From VRUE01 sp963715625 (GTDB taxonomy: Bacteria; Actinomycetota; Thermoleophilia; Solirubrobacterales; 70-9), in NCBI GenBank assembly GCA_963715625.1, contig OY970260.1, positions 2,232,001-2,296,000 of the forward strand: a stretch of 64,000 nt of DNA, in the 5' to 3' direction. Below are positions 1 to 8,357 of this stretch, one piece after another. The position numbers and the translations under genes were made by a program. How positions within the stretch are numbered: the first letter of the stretch is position 1; the number at the start of each line of letters is the position of its first letter. The notes beneath the pieces are model-generated. The model was not told where the DNA came from, did not search any database, and saw only the letters and a program-made list of their open reading frames with translations.

Positions 1-576
1 GAGCGGCTCGGCTTCACCTACCTCGACTCGGGGGCGATGTACCGCTGCGCGGCGCTGGCCGCGCTCGAGCGCGGCGCCGACACCGGCGACGCAGGGGCGA
101 TGGGCGAGCTGGCAGCGTCGCTGGCGATCGGCCTCGACGGCGAGCGGGTCGAGCTCGACGGGCGCGACGTCAGCGCCGCGATCCGCGCGCCCGAGGTGAC
201 CGAGGCGTCTTCGCGCATCTCCGTCCATCCCGCCGTGCGCGAGGCGATGGTCGCCAGGCAGCGGCGGCTGATCGCCGCCGGCCGCTACGTCGCCGAGGGC
301 CGCGACATCGGCACCGTGGTCAGCCCCGAGGCGCCGCTGAAGGTCTTCCTCACCGCCTCGCCGGAGGAGCGCGCCCGCCGCCGCGCCGAGCAGACGGGAG
401 CGGACCCGGCCGCGGTCCTCGCCGCCCAGCGCGAGCGCGACGCCCGTGATGAGACCCGCGAGCACAGCGCCCTGCGCGCGGCAGAGGACGCGGTCGAGCT
501 CGACACCACCGGCCTCGCCCTCGACGAGGTCGTCGGCCGGGTCGAGTCCCTCGCCCGCCAGCGAGGCCTCGCATGA
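1..576 (+). CDS. cmk: Cytidylate kinase (5' partial)
   Basis: Frame 1 is open from the first base to TGA at 574-576, so the gene begins before the window; about 191 codons are visible and roughly 30 N-terminal residues, including the P-loop, should be missing. The family phosphorylates CMP and dCMP to the diphosphates in the cytoplasm. Visible CMK hallmarks are the NMP-binding YLDSGAMYR near the start, the VAEGRDIGTVV segment around residue 95-105 and the lid-type ASPEERARRRAEQ segment. It is followed by der, a common actinobacterial pairing. The last codons (GCCTCGCATGA) are duplicated just downstream, at about 587-597, next to a tandem hairpin repeat. Confidence 0.93.
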   Translation, partial: ERLGFTYLDSGAMYRCAALAALERGADTGDAGAMGELAASLAIGLDGERVELDGRDVSAAIRAPEVTEASSRISVHPAVREAMVARQRRLIAAGRYVAEGRDIGTVVSPEAPLKVFLTASPEERARRRAEQTGADPAAVLAAQRERDARDETREHSALRAAEDAVELDTTGLALDEVVGRVESLARQRGLA

Positions 577-600
577 CCAGGTGCAAGCCTCGCATGACTA

Positions 601-726
601 GGTGCAACGTTTTGTGGGCCTCCGGGAGCCGTAAAACGTTGCACCTCGGGGTGGGGTGGCTGTGGTGCAACGTTTTGTGGTCCTCTGGGAGCCGTAAAAC
701 GTTGCACCTCGTGGTGGGGTGGCTGT
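601..726. repeat. Two tandem 63-bp units, each a 13-bp-stem hairpin
   Basis: Units 601-663 and 664-726 differ at only a few bases. Each carries perfect arms GGTGCAACGTTTT / AAAACGTTGCACC (601-613 with 633-645; 664-676 with 696-708) around a 19-nt loop. A further short duplication (GCCTCGCATGACxAGGTGCAA-like, 565-606) precedes them. The second unit runs into the start of der, so the possible der start codons (GTG 719 or 725) lie in the repeat tail, 10-17 nt after the hairpin. The repeat could influence der translation or end cmk transcription; the function is inferred only. Confidence 0.85.
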
Positions 727-2038
727 GAGCCGGCTGCCGACCGTCGCCGTCGTCGGCTTCCCCAACGTCGGTAAGAGCACGCTGGTCAACCGGCTCGCCG
801 GGGGGCGGGAGGCCGTGACCCACGCCGAGCCCGGCGTCACCCGCGACCGCAAGCGCGTGCGCTGCGAGTGGAACGGGGTCGCCTTCGAGCTGCTCGACAC
901 CGGCGGCATCGACGTCGAGGACGAATCGGAGCTGGCTCGCGACATCCAGCAGCAGGCGCGCCTCGGGATCGCCGAGGCAGACGTGGTCCTGTTCGTCGTC
1001 GACGCTCGCGCGGGGGTGCGGGCCGGCGACGCCGAGCTGGCGGCGACCCTGCGCGGTGCCGCGGTGCCGGTCGTCGTCGTCGCCAACAAGCTCGACCGGC
1101 CCGAGGACGAGCACATGAGCGCGGAGCTGAACAAGCTCGGCCTCGGCGAGCCGCTCGGGGTCTCCGCCACCCATGGCCTCGGCAGCGGCGACCTGCTCGA
1201 CCGCTTGGTCGAGCTGCTCGGCGAGCACGCCCAGCCCGGCGAGGACGACGACGCGGTCAGGGTCGCGGTCATCGGCCGTCCCAACGCCGGCAAGTCCTCG
1301 CTGGTCAACGCCTTCCTCGGCTCGGAGCGGGTGATCGTCTCCGACGTGGCGGGCACGACCCGCGACTCGATCGACACCGAGGTCGAGGTCGACGGGCGCC
1401 CGGTCGTCCTCGTCGACACCGCCGGCCTGCGCCGGCGCTCCAAGGTCGCCGGCACGGTCGACTACTACGCCCAGCTGCGCTCCGAACACGCGGTCGAGCG
1501 GGCCGACGTCGCGATCGTCGTCTGCGACGCCTCCGACGGCGTCACCGCCGAGGACCTGCGGGTGGCCGAGATCGCGATGAAGGCCGGCTGCGCGACGCTG
1601 CTGGCGATGAACAAGTGGGACGTCACGCGCACCGACATCGACGACGCCCGCGCCCGGGTCACGCGCAAGCTGCGCTTGCGCCCGGAAGTCGTCACCTGCT
1701 CGGCGACCCGCGGGCGCAACGTGGCCAACCTGCTGCCGAAGGCGCTGGAGCTGGCCGACAAGGCCGGGGAGCGCATTCCCACGCCGGAGCTCAACCGCTT
1801 CGTCGCCGACGTCGTCGCCAAGACGCCGCCGCCCTCGCGCCGCGGCCGCCGCCTGCGCCTCTACTACGCGGCCCAGGTCGAGGAACGTCCGCCGCGGATC
1901 GCGATCCAGGTCAACGACCGCAAGCTGATCGTCCGCGACTGGGCCTACCACCTCGAGAACCGGCTGCGCGAGACCTACGGCCTGGAGGGGATTCCCCTGG
2001 TGATCGACTTCGTGCCACATTCGGGCAAGCGACGGTAG
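725..2038 (+). CDS. der: Ribosome biogenesis GTPase Der (EngA)
   Basis: Double Era-like GTPase required for 50S ribosome maturation. Two G domains in tandem are visible: G1 GFPNVGKST near residue 11 with DTGGID (G3) and NKLD (G4), and a second GRPNAGKSS near residue 182 with DTAGLRRRSKV and NKWD, followed by the C-terminal KH-like domain ending VIDFVPHSGKRR. About 437 aa, the normal length. I prefer GTG 725 (GGGG 6 nt upstream) to GTG 719; both are in frame and both lie in the repeat. metK follows after 10 nt, so the two are probably cotranscribed. Confidence 0.96.
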   Translation: MSRLPTVAVVGFPNVGKSTLVNRLAGGREAVTHAEPGVTRDRKRVRCEWNGVAFELLDTGGIDVEDESELARDIQQQARLGIAEADVVLFVVDARAGVRAGDAELAATLRGAAVPVVVVANKLDRPEDEHMSAELNKLGLGEPLGVSATHGLGSGDLLDRLVELLGEHAQPGEDDDAVRVAVIGRPNAGKSSLVNAFLGSERVIVSDVAGTTRDSIDTEVEVDGRPVVLVDTAGLRRRSKVAGTVDYYAQLRSEHAVERADVAIVVCDASDGVTAEDLRVAEIAMKAGCATLLAMNKWDVTRTDIDDARARVTRKLRLRPEVVTCSATRGRNVANLLPKALELADKAGERIPTPELNRFVADVVAKTPPPSRRGRRLRLYYAAQVEERPPRIAIQVNDRKLIVRDWAYHLENRLRETYGLEGIPLVIDFVPHSGKRR

Positions 2039-2048
2039 GCTTCGGCCA

Positions 2049-3275
2049 ATGTCCGAGTACCTCTTCACCTCCGAGTCGGTCACCGAGGGGCATCCCGACA
2101 AGGTCTGCGACCAGATCTCCGACGCCGTCCTCGACGCGGTGATGGCGGGGGATCCCGAGGGTCGCGTCGCCTGCGAGTCCCTGGTCAACACCGGCATGGC
2201 GGTGGTCTCCGGCGAGATCTCGACCGAGGTCCACCTCGACGTGCCCGAGCTGGTCCGCGAGACGATCCGCGAGATCGGCTACGACCACGGCGACTACGGC
2301 TACCACTGCGACCACATCTCGGTCCTGGTCTCGCTCGACAAGCAGTCGCCCGACATCGCTCAGGGCGTCGACGCCGCCTACGAGACGCGGACCGAGCCCT
2401 CGGTCGAGGACGAGCTGCTGGTCGCCGGCGCGGGCGACCAGGGGATGATGTTCGGCTACGCCTCCGAGGAGACCGAGGCGCTGATGCCGATGCCGATCCA
2501 CCTCGCCCACCGGCTGGCCGAGCGGCTCGCGGCGGTGCGCAAGGACGGCAGCCTCGACTACCTCGGGCCCGACGGCAAGACCCAGGTCACGGTGCGCTAC
2601 GCCGACGGCCGCCCGGTCGGGGTCGAGAAGCTGCTGATCTCCACCCAGCACGCGGAGGGGGTCGAGTCGGAGTCGAAGATCAAGCCCGATCTCTGGGAGA
2701 GCGTCGTGCTGCCGGTGCTCGGCGCCGAGGCCCCCGGACTCTTCGACGAGGCCGAGCTGCGCAAGCACTTCCTCGTCAACCCGACCGGCAAGTTCGTGAT
2801 CGGCGGCCCGGTCGGCGACGCCGGCCTCACCGGCCGCAAGATCATCGTCGACACCTACGGCGGCATGGCCCGCCACGGCGGCGGCGCCTTCTCCGGCAAG
2901 GACCCATCCAAGGTCGACCGCTCGGCCGCCTACGCGGCCCGCTACGTCGCCAAGAACGTCGTCGCCGCCGGCCTCGCGCAGCGCTGCGAGGTCCAGGTCG
3001 CCTACGCGATCGGCGTCGCCCGCCCGATCTCGCTGATGGTCGAGACCTTCGGCACCGGCAAGCTGCCCGACGAGCGCATCTCCGAGCTGGTCGAAGCGGA
3101 GTTCGACCTCCGCCCCGGCGCCTTCCGCCGCTACCTGGACCTGCACCGCCCGGTTTTCCGCCAGACCGCTGCCTACGGCCACTTCGGCAGGGACGGCGAC
3201 GCCTTCACCTGGGAGCGCACCGATCGCGCCGAGAACCTGAAGGCGGCAGCAGGGCTCGAAGCGGCTCCCGCCTGA
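2049..3275 (+). CDS. metK: S-adenosylmethionine synthetase
   Basis: Makes S-adenosylmethionine from methionine and ATP. It opens with the hallmark FTSESVTEGHPDKVCDQISDA, carries the ATP-binding hexapeptide GAGDQG (about residue 127) and the P-loop-like GGGAFSGKDPSKVDRSAAY (about residue 277), and is 408 aa, the usual length. The active-site loop KIIVDTYGG is intact. There is no riboswitch upstream: only 10 nt separate it from der. A family A palindromic element starts 12 nt after its stop codon. Confidence 0.98.
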   Translation: MSEYLFTSESVTEGHPDKVCDQISDAVLDAVMAGDPEGRVACESLVNTGMAVVSGEISTEVHLDVPELVRETIREIGYDHGDYGYHCDHISVLVSLDKQSPDIAQGVDAAYETRTEPSVEDELLVAGAGDQGMMFGYASEETEALMPMPIHLAHRLAERLAAVRKDGSLDYLGPDGKTQVTVRYADGRPVGVEKLLISTQHAEGVESESKIKPDLWESVVLPVLGAEAPGLFDEAELRKHFLVNPTGKFVIGGPVGDAGLTGRKIIVDTYGGMARHGGGAFSGKDPSKVDRSAAYAARYVAKNVVAAGLAQRCEVQVAYAIGVARPISLMVETFGTGKLPDERISELVEAEFDLRPGAFRRYLDLHRPVFRQTAAYGHFGRDGDAFTWERTDRAENLKAAAGLEAAPA

Positions 3276-3287
3276 CGCGTCTCGCGG

Positions 3288-3436
3288 GAGGAGCCCGGTC
3301 GGTCGTCGAGCGAATTGATGTCGCACGCGCGCTCCGCGCGCTTAGCGACGATTCAGCAGCGCGGCTGCGCCGCGCCTCGAACCACGAGTGCAGTGGCCGC
3401 TTCGCGACATTCGCCCGACGACCGACCGGGCTCCTC
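3288..3436 (+). repeat. Palindromic element A1 (family A), 3' of metK
   Basis: 149 bp. A perfect 20-bp outer stem (3288-3307 with 3417-3436) is specific to this locus. Inside it lies the family A core: CGAATTGATGTCGC closing against GCGACATTCG, enclosing hairpins GCGCGC/GCGCGC and GCGCGGC/GCCGCGC and the conserved CACGAGTGCAG-GGCCGCTTC. The same core occurs at 21818, 22128 (reverse) and 57833 with unrelated outer arms. It starts 12 nt behind metK in the same orientation. Role unknown; it may act as a 3'-end RNA structure. Confidence 0.85.
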
Positions 3437-3833
3437 TCGACGGACTCCGGCGGGACGAGCTAGGACGTCCTGCCCCGAGATGTGACGACAACTCGGCCTC
3501 ATCGCACGCTCGACGCTCGCCATCTTGCGGGCGCCGAGCGCATCGCCGAAGTCCTTTGCGCGCTCACTGCTGCATTCGCCGTCTATGTCACGGTCAATGC
3601 AGCAGTCCTCCGGATGCGGTACTCGAGGTTGGGGCCGACCTCGTTGGGCATTCGCTTGAAAGCGCGCGAGGACGCGCGGACGCCCCGGCCATGGCCGGGG
3701 CGTCCGGATGAAGGTGTCGCTATCGGGCCCGGGGGTGTCCGGGGTACTTGGGGTTAGTCCGAGCTAGGAGCCCGCAAGCATTTGAAACTTCCTTGCATCG
3801 AGAACGATGGTCGCTCAAGCCACCATCGACCTG
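3437..3833. other. Non-coding or uncertain stretch with a 28-bp perfect palindrome
   Basis: I see no convincing gene. Open frames such as 3482-3757 (91 codons, + strand) have one hydrophobic stretch (about LCALTAAFAVYVTVNAAVL) but no family I recognise and atypical composition. At 3678-3705 there is a perfect 28-bp palindrome (GGACGCCCCGGCCA and its complement), which could form a short hairpin or terminator without a T-tract. Confidence 0.5.
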
Positions 3834-4187
3834 CTACGCAGCCGGCGGCCGCCAGGGTGGGCGCTGCGACCACTCATACGCGGCAAGCCGCCTCCTGCAC
3901 GTCGAGAGCTCCGAATCGGAGAAAAGGCTCCGGAACTCGGGCTTCAGCGCACGGGCCTCAACTGAAATGTCGAGCCGTTTGAGCTCCCAGAGTTCAACGA
4001 AGCCGTCACTGGGCTCATCCATGTTGATGAGCATCTTGGCGGCCCTCAGTGGGCCATGGCTCGCCACCAGCCCCCTGAAGCCGCTCGCTTCATAGCCAAT
4101 CGCATCAGCGTCGCTGTAGATCTGGAGCATCTCCTTCTGCCAGAGGTCTTCCTGCTCTGCCGCTTCCGCCTCACTGATCTCGGTCAT
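3834..4187 (-). CDS. Small protein coupled to the EVE/nuclease gene
   Basis: 117 aa, not assigned to a named family. The central segment (GLVASHGPLRAAKMLIN..PSDGFVELWELKRLDISVEARALKPEFRSLFS) resembles a small domain I have seen in bacterial proteins of unknown function in which a Leu-rich helix and a DxSVE motif recur. Its ATG at 4187 overlaps the stop of the upstream gene by 4 nt, so translation is coupled and the pair probably acts together. Base composition is lower in GC than the flanks, in keeping with horizontal acquisition. If the neighbour is a restriction enzyme, this could be an accessory subunit; that is inference. Confidence 0.6.
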   Translation of the reverse strand: MTEISEAEAAEQEDLWQKEMLQIYSDADAIGYEASGFRGLVASHGPLRAAKMLINMDEPSDGFVELWELKRLDISVEARALKPEFRSLFSDSELSTCRRRLAAYEWSQRPPWRPPAA

Positions 4188-5122
4188 GCGAATCGTCCAC
4201 CCGCGTTGTCAACAAAGCTCTCGCCATTACGCCAGATCGCAGCGATCTCCTGCGAGTTGAGAAGATCCAGTAGGTCCATTTGCGGCTTGGCATCGAGCAG
4301 GACTGCCCGGCAGGTGCCGGGCGGAACGAATCGCCCGTAGTCCGCAAGTTGTCCTATCGCCATCCTGATGTCGCCCCGGCCGACGGCCGCCTTGGCCTCA
4401 ACAAGATGCCTCCTTGTCGCGTTGAAGAGGTCGCTGTACAGAGCGTGCGACGAGCCAGATGGAAGAAGCTTGTTTCGGACGACGTAGTCCCCGCTGGCTT
4501 CGAGGAAGGTGCAGTAGTCGCGGACCAGTTTCGCCTCTCGACGCCGCGCACGCTTGCCGGATTCTGGCCGTGTGATCTCATACTCCTCGACGTTGCCCGC
4601 CTTGATCGGCACGTTGAGGTTCTTTGTCTTGGAGTCTCGCCGATTGCGTGCGGGACGTTTGGCGATCAGTCTCTCCGCGGCCTCGTACTCCTGATCGTCA
4701 AGAGAGATATGGCCGTGCCGCTGAACCCGCGCCCTGGCCACGCCGATGTCCTCGACGAGAGGAGCATCGGCCAAGCTCACGCTCCAAAGTCCGCGCACGT
4801 CGGTCACGACGCCCCATTCCGTGCCCTCCTTCCGGCCGCTCGATTCGGCATCCACCCATCCAGGGTCCCAGCGCGGCTCAGCAACGACCTCGAGAATCGC
4901 CGGGCAGATCCCCCTATCGGTGATGTATACGACGAGCCGGTCTCCTACCTCGTACTGGGGTCCATGCGGTGGATAGGTCTGTCCCTTTCGAGGCTTGTCG
5001 AAGGTCTTCCACCACGGCGATGCGCGGCCGGGGCTGTCGCTAACCCAAGTTCGCTTCAACCAGTAGTCGCGGGCGGCCTCCTCGGAATCGGTGAAGTAGC
5101 CGATCTTGAGCCAGTAGGCCAT
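4184..5122 (-). CDS. EVE-domain protein with C-terminal PD-(D/E)xK nuclease-like region
   Basis: 312 aa. The N-terminal ~130 residues (YWLKIGYF..DYWLKRTWVS..GDRLVVYITDRGICPAILEVVAEPRWDP) look like an EVE/PUA-like fold, which in related proteins binds modified bases. The C-terminal part has LVRDYCTFLEASG, then YSDLFNATRRHLVEAKAAVGR and AIGQLADYGR: an Asp, a downstream ExK (EAK) and a Gln/Tyr helix, the usual layout of PD-(D/E)xK restriction nucleases. A modification-dependent (type IV) restriction role is inferred from that pairing. The first gene of a two-gene minus-strand unit, with lower GC than the flanking core genes. Confidence 0.7.
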   Translation of the reverse strand: MAYWLKIGYFTDSEEAARDYWLKRTWVSDSPGRASPWWKTFDKPRKGQTYPPHGPQYEVGDRLVVYITDRGICPAILEVVAEPRWDPGWVDAESSGRKEGTEWGVVTDVRGLWSVSLADAPLVEDIGVARARVQRHGHISLDDQEYEAAERLIAKRPARNRRDSKTKNLNVPIKAGNVEEYEITRPESGKRARRREAKLVRDYCTFLEASGDYVVRNKLLPSGSSHALYSDLFNATRRHLVEAKAAVGRGDIRMAIGQLADYGRFVPPGTCRAVLLDAKPQMDLLDLLNSQEIAAIWRNGESFVDNAGGRFA

Positions 5123-5251
5123 TGGCCGAGCCTATCGCGAAGCGCACTCTAATCGCAATGCTTTGAATGCAATGTCAAGTACTCCACCAATCCGCTATCG
5201 AAGGAATTGACTACCCCTGTTGGGACGCCGATGCAAGAAAGCACCTGGGGT

Positions 5252-5758
5252 CTAATTCGGCGGTTGCGCCTCGCCCAGGCCGTGCGTTCCGGCTGCGCCT
5301 GCGCCGGTCGCCTGGTCCACCCGGTGTACGACGTCCTGGGGGTCGGCGACGCCGGAGAAGACGAAGTTGTAGTCGTCGCCTGCTGCCGTGTCGAAGTCGA
5401 CGTCGCCTATCTGCATCAGGCGCTGGTAGACGGACTGCTTGTAGTTGACGTTCTGGACGCGCTCCAGGCGGGTCTCCTGGACCTCGCGGGAGACGATGCC
5501 GCGGCGGATGTTGAGGCGGCGGTCGGTGATCGTGTAGGTCGTCGCGACCCGCTTGACGAAGCCGGCCAGGACCGTCACCGCGACGATGACAAGGACGACG
5601 AGGAAGACGGTGCCGCTGCCGGAGCCGAAGAGCTTGAAGACGACGCCGGCGAGCGCCGCGACGAGGATGCCCTTCAGGTAGAAGCCGAGGATCGCCCGCC
5701 AGGAGGGGTGGCCCTGGAAGATCACCCGCTCTCCAGGGCTGAGGTTCAGCGCCGACAT
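5252..5758 (-). CDS. PH-domain (bPH2/YdbT-like) membrane protein
   Basis: 168 aa. Residues 8-20 (GERVIFQGHPSWRAIL) are followed by two membrane spans (about 26-45 and 50-68: LKGILVAALAGVVFKLF and TVFLVVLVIVAVTVLAGFV) and a bacterial PH-like domain with the characteristic YTITDRRLNIRRGIVSREVQETRLERVQNVNYKQSVYQRLMQIGDVDFDTA. The family is membrane-anchored with no defined biochemical role. It is divergent from priA, whose start lies 114 nt away, so the intervening DNA should hold both promoters. Confidence 0.85.
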   Translation of the reverse strand: MSALNLSPGERVIFQGHPSWRAILGFYLKGILVAALAGVVFKLFGSGSGTVFLVVLVIVAVTVLAGFVKRVATTYTITDRRLNIRRGIVSREVQETRLERVQNVNYKQSVYQRLMQIGDVDFDTAAGDDYNFVFSGVADPQDVVHRVDQATGAGAAGTHGLGEAQPPN

Positions 5759-5872
5759 CAGGGGATTCGCCCTCGCTCCCTCACGCAGAATCAGATGTGG
5801 ACGTTCGGTCGCTCCGGCTCATCGAGCGGCAGCATACCCGCGGTGTCCGCCACCCTCCATAGCGTGACCCCG

Positions 5873-8065
5873 ATGTCCATCGCCAAGGTCGAGCCGCTCA
5901 CCACCGCACGCGCCCTGCGCGGGCCGTTCGACTACCGGCTGCCCGAGGCGATGGCCGACATCGAGGTCGGCAGCGTGCTCCGCGTCCCGTTCGGGCGGCA
6001 GCGGATCCTCGGCGTCGTGGTCGGGCTCGCCGATTCCTCCGACCTTCCCCCCGAGCGGCTGGCGGAGCCGATCGAGGCGCTCGAGGCCGGCGCCCCGCCG
6101 GAGCTGGTCAGGCTCGGGCTCTGGATCGCCCGCGAGTACTGCTCGACTGCCTCGCGCGGCCTGCAGCTGGTGCTGCCGCCCGGGACGGGCGCAGCCGGGC
6201 AGCGGGTGCGCCCGCGGCTGGAGCTGCGGGCGGAGATCGCCGCCGCCGGCGAGGAGGCCCTGAGCGGCGGCGAGCGGCTGGGAGTGAAGCAGCGGGCGGT
6301 GCTGGAGGCGCTGCGAGCGGGGGAGATGTCGGCGCCTGAGCTGGCCGGCGCGGTCGGCTCTGACCGCGCCGTCCTGCGACGGCTGGAGGAGCGTGGCCTG
6401 ATCGCGACCCGCAGCTCGCGGGTGCGGCGGCACTCCGCTCACCCCGACGTGGGGGGAAGCGGCAGCCGTCCCGAGCTGCTCCCCGAGCAGGTCGCCGCCG
6501 TGGAGGGGATCGTCGCCGCGCTCGACGGCGCCAAGCGGGGCGCGCCCCGCGAGGTTCTCCTGCACGGCGTCACCGGCTCGGGCAAGACCGAGGTCTACCT
6601 GGCGGCGGTCGAGGCCGCCCTGGCCCGCGGCCGGGGCGCGATCGTCCTCGTCCCCGAGATCGGCCTCGCCCCGCAGGCCGTGGCGCGCTTTCGGGCGCGG
6701 CTGGGCGACCGCTTCGCCGTCCTGCACTCGGCTCTCTCCGACGGCGAGCGCTACGACGAGTGGCGCCGCCTGCGCAGCGGCGAGGCGAGCGTCTGCGTCG
6801 GCCCCCGCTCGGCCGTCTTCGCGCCGCTGGCCGACCTCGGGCTGGTCGTGATCGACGAGGAGCACGACGCTTCCTACAAGCAGGAGGGCGACCCCTGCTA
6901 CGACGCCCGCGCCGTCGCCCGCAAGCGCGCTGCGGACTGCGGCGCCGTGCTCGTCGCCGGCACCGCGACGCCGCGGCCGGAGACCTGGCTGGAGCTGCCG
7001 CGCCTGGAGCTGCCGCGGCGCGTCGACGGCCGCGCGATGCCGCCGGTGCGGGTGCTCGACATGCGCGAGGCCGATCCGCGCTCCGGGCCGCTTCACCCCG
7101 AGACTTGGGTGGCGCTGGAGGGCGTCCGCGAGGCCGGCGCGAAGGCGATCGTGATGGTCAACCGCCGCGGCTTCGCCCCCTGGCTCACCTGCCGCTCCTG
7201 CGGCAGGCACTGGGACTGCCCCAACTGCGACGTCTCGCTGATCGTCCACCGCCACAGCGGCCGCCTCGTCTGCCACCACTGCGCGCACGCCGAGCCGCTG
7301 CCGCGCGCCTGCGGCGACTGCGACTCGACCACCCTCTCCCAGGCCGGGGTGGGGACGGAGCAGGTCGAGGCCCTGCTGGCCGAGCGGCTGGCGCCGATGC
7401 ACGTCTTCCGCCTCGACGCCGACACCGCCGGCGCCCGCGGCGCCCACGCCCGCATCCTCGCCGCCTTCGGCGAGGCCGAGTCGGCCGTCCTCGTCGGCAC
7501 CCAGATGGTCGCCAAGGGACACGACTTCCCCGAGGTGACCCTGAGCGCGATCCTCGACGCCGACGCGACCCTCCGGTTCCCCGACTTCCGCGCCGCGGAG
7601 CGGACCTTCGCGATGGTCGCCCAGCTCGCCGGCCGCAGCGGCCGCGGCCCCGCCGGCGGCGAGGTGATCGTCCAGACCCTGGCCCCGGCCGCGCCCAGCA
7701 TCGTCCACGCCGCGGGCCACGACTCCGCTGCCTTCCTCGCGGAGGAGGTGGAGCGGCGCCGGGCGCTGCGCTACCCGCCCTTCTCCCACCTGACCCGGAT
7801 CGTGCTCAAGGCGGAGGCCGAGGGACGGCTCGACCGGGCTGCGGCCGAGCTCGCCGACGCCCTCTCGGACGCGCTGCCCGGCGAGACCGACCTGCTCGGC
7901 CCCGCGCCGATGTTTCGCGTCCGCAACCGCAACCGCCGCCGCTTCCTGCTCAAGGCCGCCGACCGCGAGGCGACGATCGCCGCGGTCCGCGACGCGGTCG
8001 AGGCCCTCGCCGCCAACCGCGCCCTGCGCGACGTCGCGATCTCGGTCGACGTCGATCCGCAGTAA
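5873..8065 (+). CDS. priA: Primosomal protein N' (replication restart helicase PriA)
   Basis: About 730 aa. The N-terminal 3'-DNA-binding domain (ARALRGPFDYRLPEAM..GSVLRVPFGRQRILGVVV) is followed by a superfamily 2 helicase core: Walker A GVTGSGKTEVYL (~residue 235), Walker B DEEHDASYKQE, and motifs V-VI (GTQMVAKGHDFPEVTL, AGRSGRGPAGGEV). The two zinc-binding clusters (CRSCGRHWDCPNCD and CHHCAHAEPLPRACGDCDS) split the helicase lobes as usual. It reloads DnaB at stalled forks. ATG 5873 gives the canonical N-terminus; an in-frame GTG at 5864 is possible. The frame stays open far upstream, but that part is antisense to the PH-domain gene. Confidence 0.96.
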   Translation: MSIAKVEPLTTARALRGPFDYRLPEAMADIEVGSVLRVPFGRQRILGVVVGLADSSDLPPERLAEPIEALEAGAPPELVRLGLWIAREYCSTASRGLQLVLPPGTGAAGQRVRPRLELRAEIAAAGEEALSGGERLGVKQRAVLEALRAGEMSAPELAGAVGSDRAVLRRLEERGLIATRSSRVRRHSAHPDVGGSGSRPELLPEQVAAVEGIVAALDGAKRGAPREVLLHGVTGSGKTEVYLAAVEAALARGRGAIVLVPEIGLAPQAVARFRARLGDRFAVLHSALSDGERYDEWRRLRSGEASVCVGPRSAVFAPLADLGLVVIDEEHDASYKQEGDPCYDARAVARKRAADCGAVLVAGTATPRPETWLELPRLELPRRVDGRAMPPVRVLDMREADPRSGPLHPETWVALEGVREAGAKAIVMVNRRGFAPWLTCRSCGRHWDCPNCDVSLIVHRHSGRLVCHHCAHAEPLPRACGDCDSTTLSQAGVGTEQVEALLAERLAPMHVFRLDADTAGARGAHARILAAFGEAESAVLVGTQMVAKGHDFPEVTLSAILDADATLRFPDFRAAERTFAMVAQLAGRSGRGPAGGEVIVQTLAPAAPSIVHAAGHDSAAFLAEEVERRRALRYPPFSHLTRIVLKAEAEGRLDRAAAELADALSDALPGETDLLGPAPMFRVRNRNRRRFLLKAADREATIAAVRDAVEALAANRALRDVAISVDVDPQ

Positions 8066-8188
8066 GAGATGCCCGCACCTCTGTTGTCGAGGGGGAGAGT
8101 TTCGGACCCCAGGGCCTTAGCTCAGGCATGGGATCCAGTCTTATTGCTGTTGTCGCGGCCGAACTTGCTCACGGTCGGATCGCACTGA

Positions 8189-8356
8189 CCGACATTTGGG
8201 ACGGGCGCCATAGTCGGTGGTCTGCTCGGGGAGATCGCAGTCCGGATTGCACCTCTGTTTGGGCGCGAGTTGAACATGGATGGATGGCGAGAGGGAATGT
8301 TCTTCGGTGCCCTGGTTGTTTTTGCGGCCTGGGTCTCCAGCGGATTGGAGGGGTAA
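8189..8356 (+). pseudogene. Possible fragment of a small membrane protein
   Basis: The frame after the stop at 8186-8188 encodes FGTGAIVGGLLGEIAVRIAP, then FFGALVVFAAWVSSGLEG and TAA at 8354-8356. It looks like a small two-helix membrane protein, but there is no start codon before its first helix, and an overlapping frame begins plausibly at ATG 8128. A frameshift around 8180-8200 would join the two. It abuts the next small membrane gene. Tentative; the rest of 8066-8188 holds nothing I can assign. Confidence 0.3.
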
Positions 8357-8357
8357 A

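Noticed and set aside
350..2197. Long minus-strand open frame opposite der and metK
   Set aside because: High-GC shadow frame with low-complexity Ala/Gly/Val/Asp-rich translation and no homology pattern; der and metK explain the region.
3288..3436. CRISPR array or rRNA-like structure for the palindromic elements
   Set aside because: No regularly spaced direct repeats with unique spacers; copies are single, dispersed and palindromic.
3482..3757. 91-codon + strand gene after element A1
   Set aside because: One hydrophobic stretch but no recognisable family, and the 3' part runs through a perfect palindrome; kept only as uncertain.
5207..5872. Extended N-terminus for priA
   Set aside because: The extra 222 codons are antisense to the PH-domain gene and PriA homology starts exactly at the Met at 5873.
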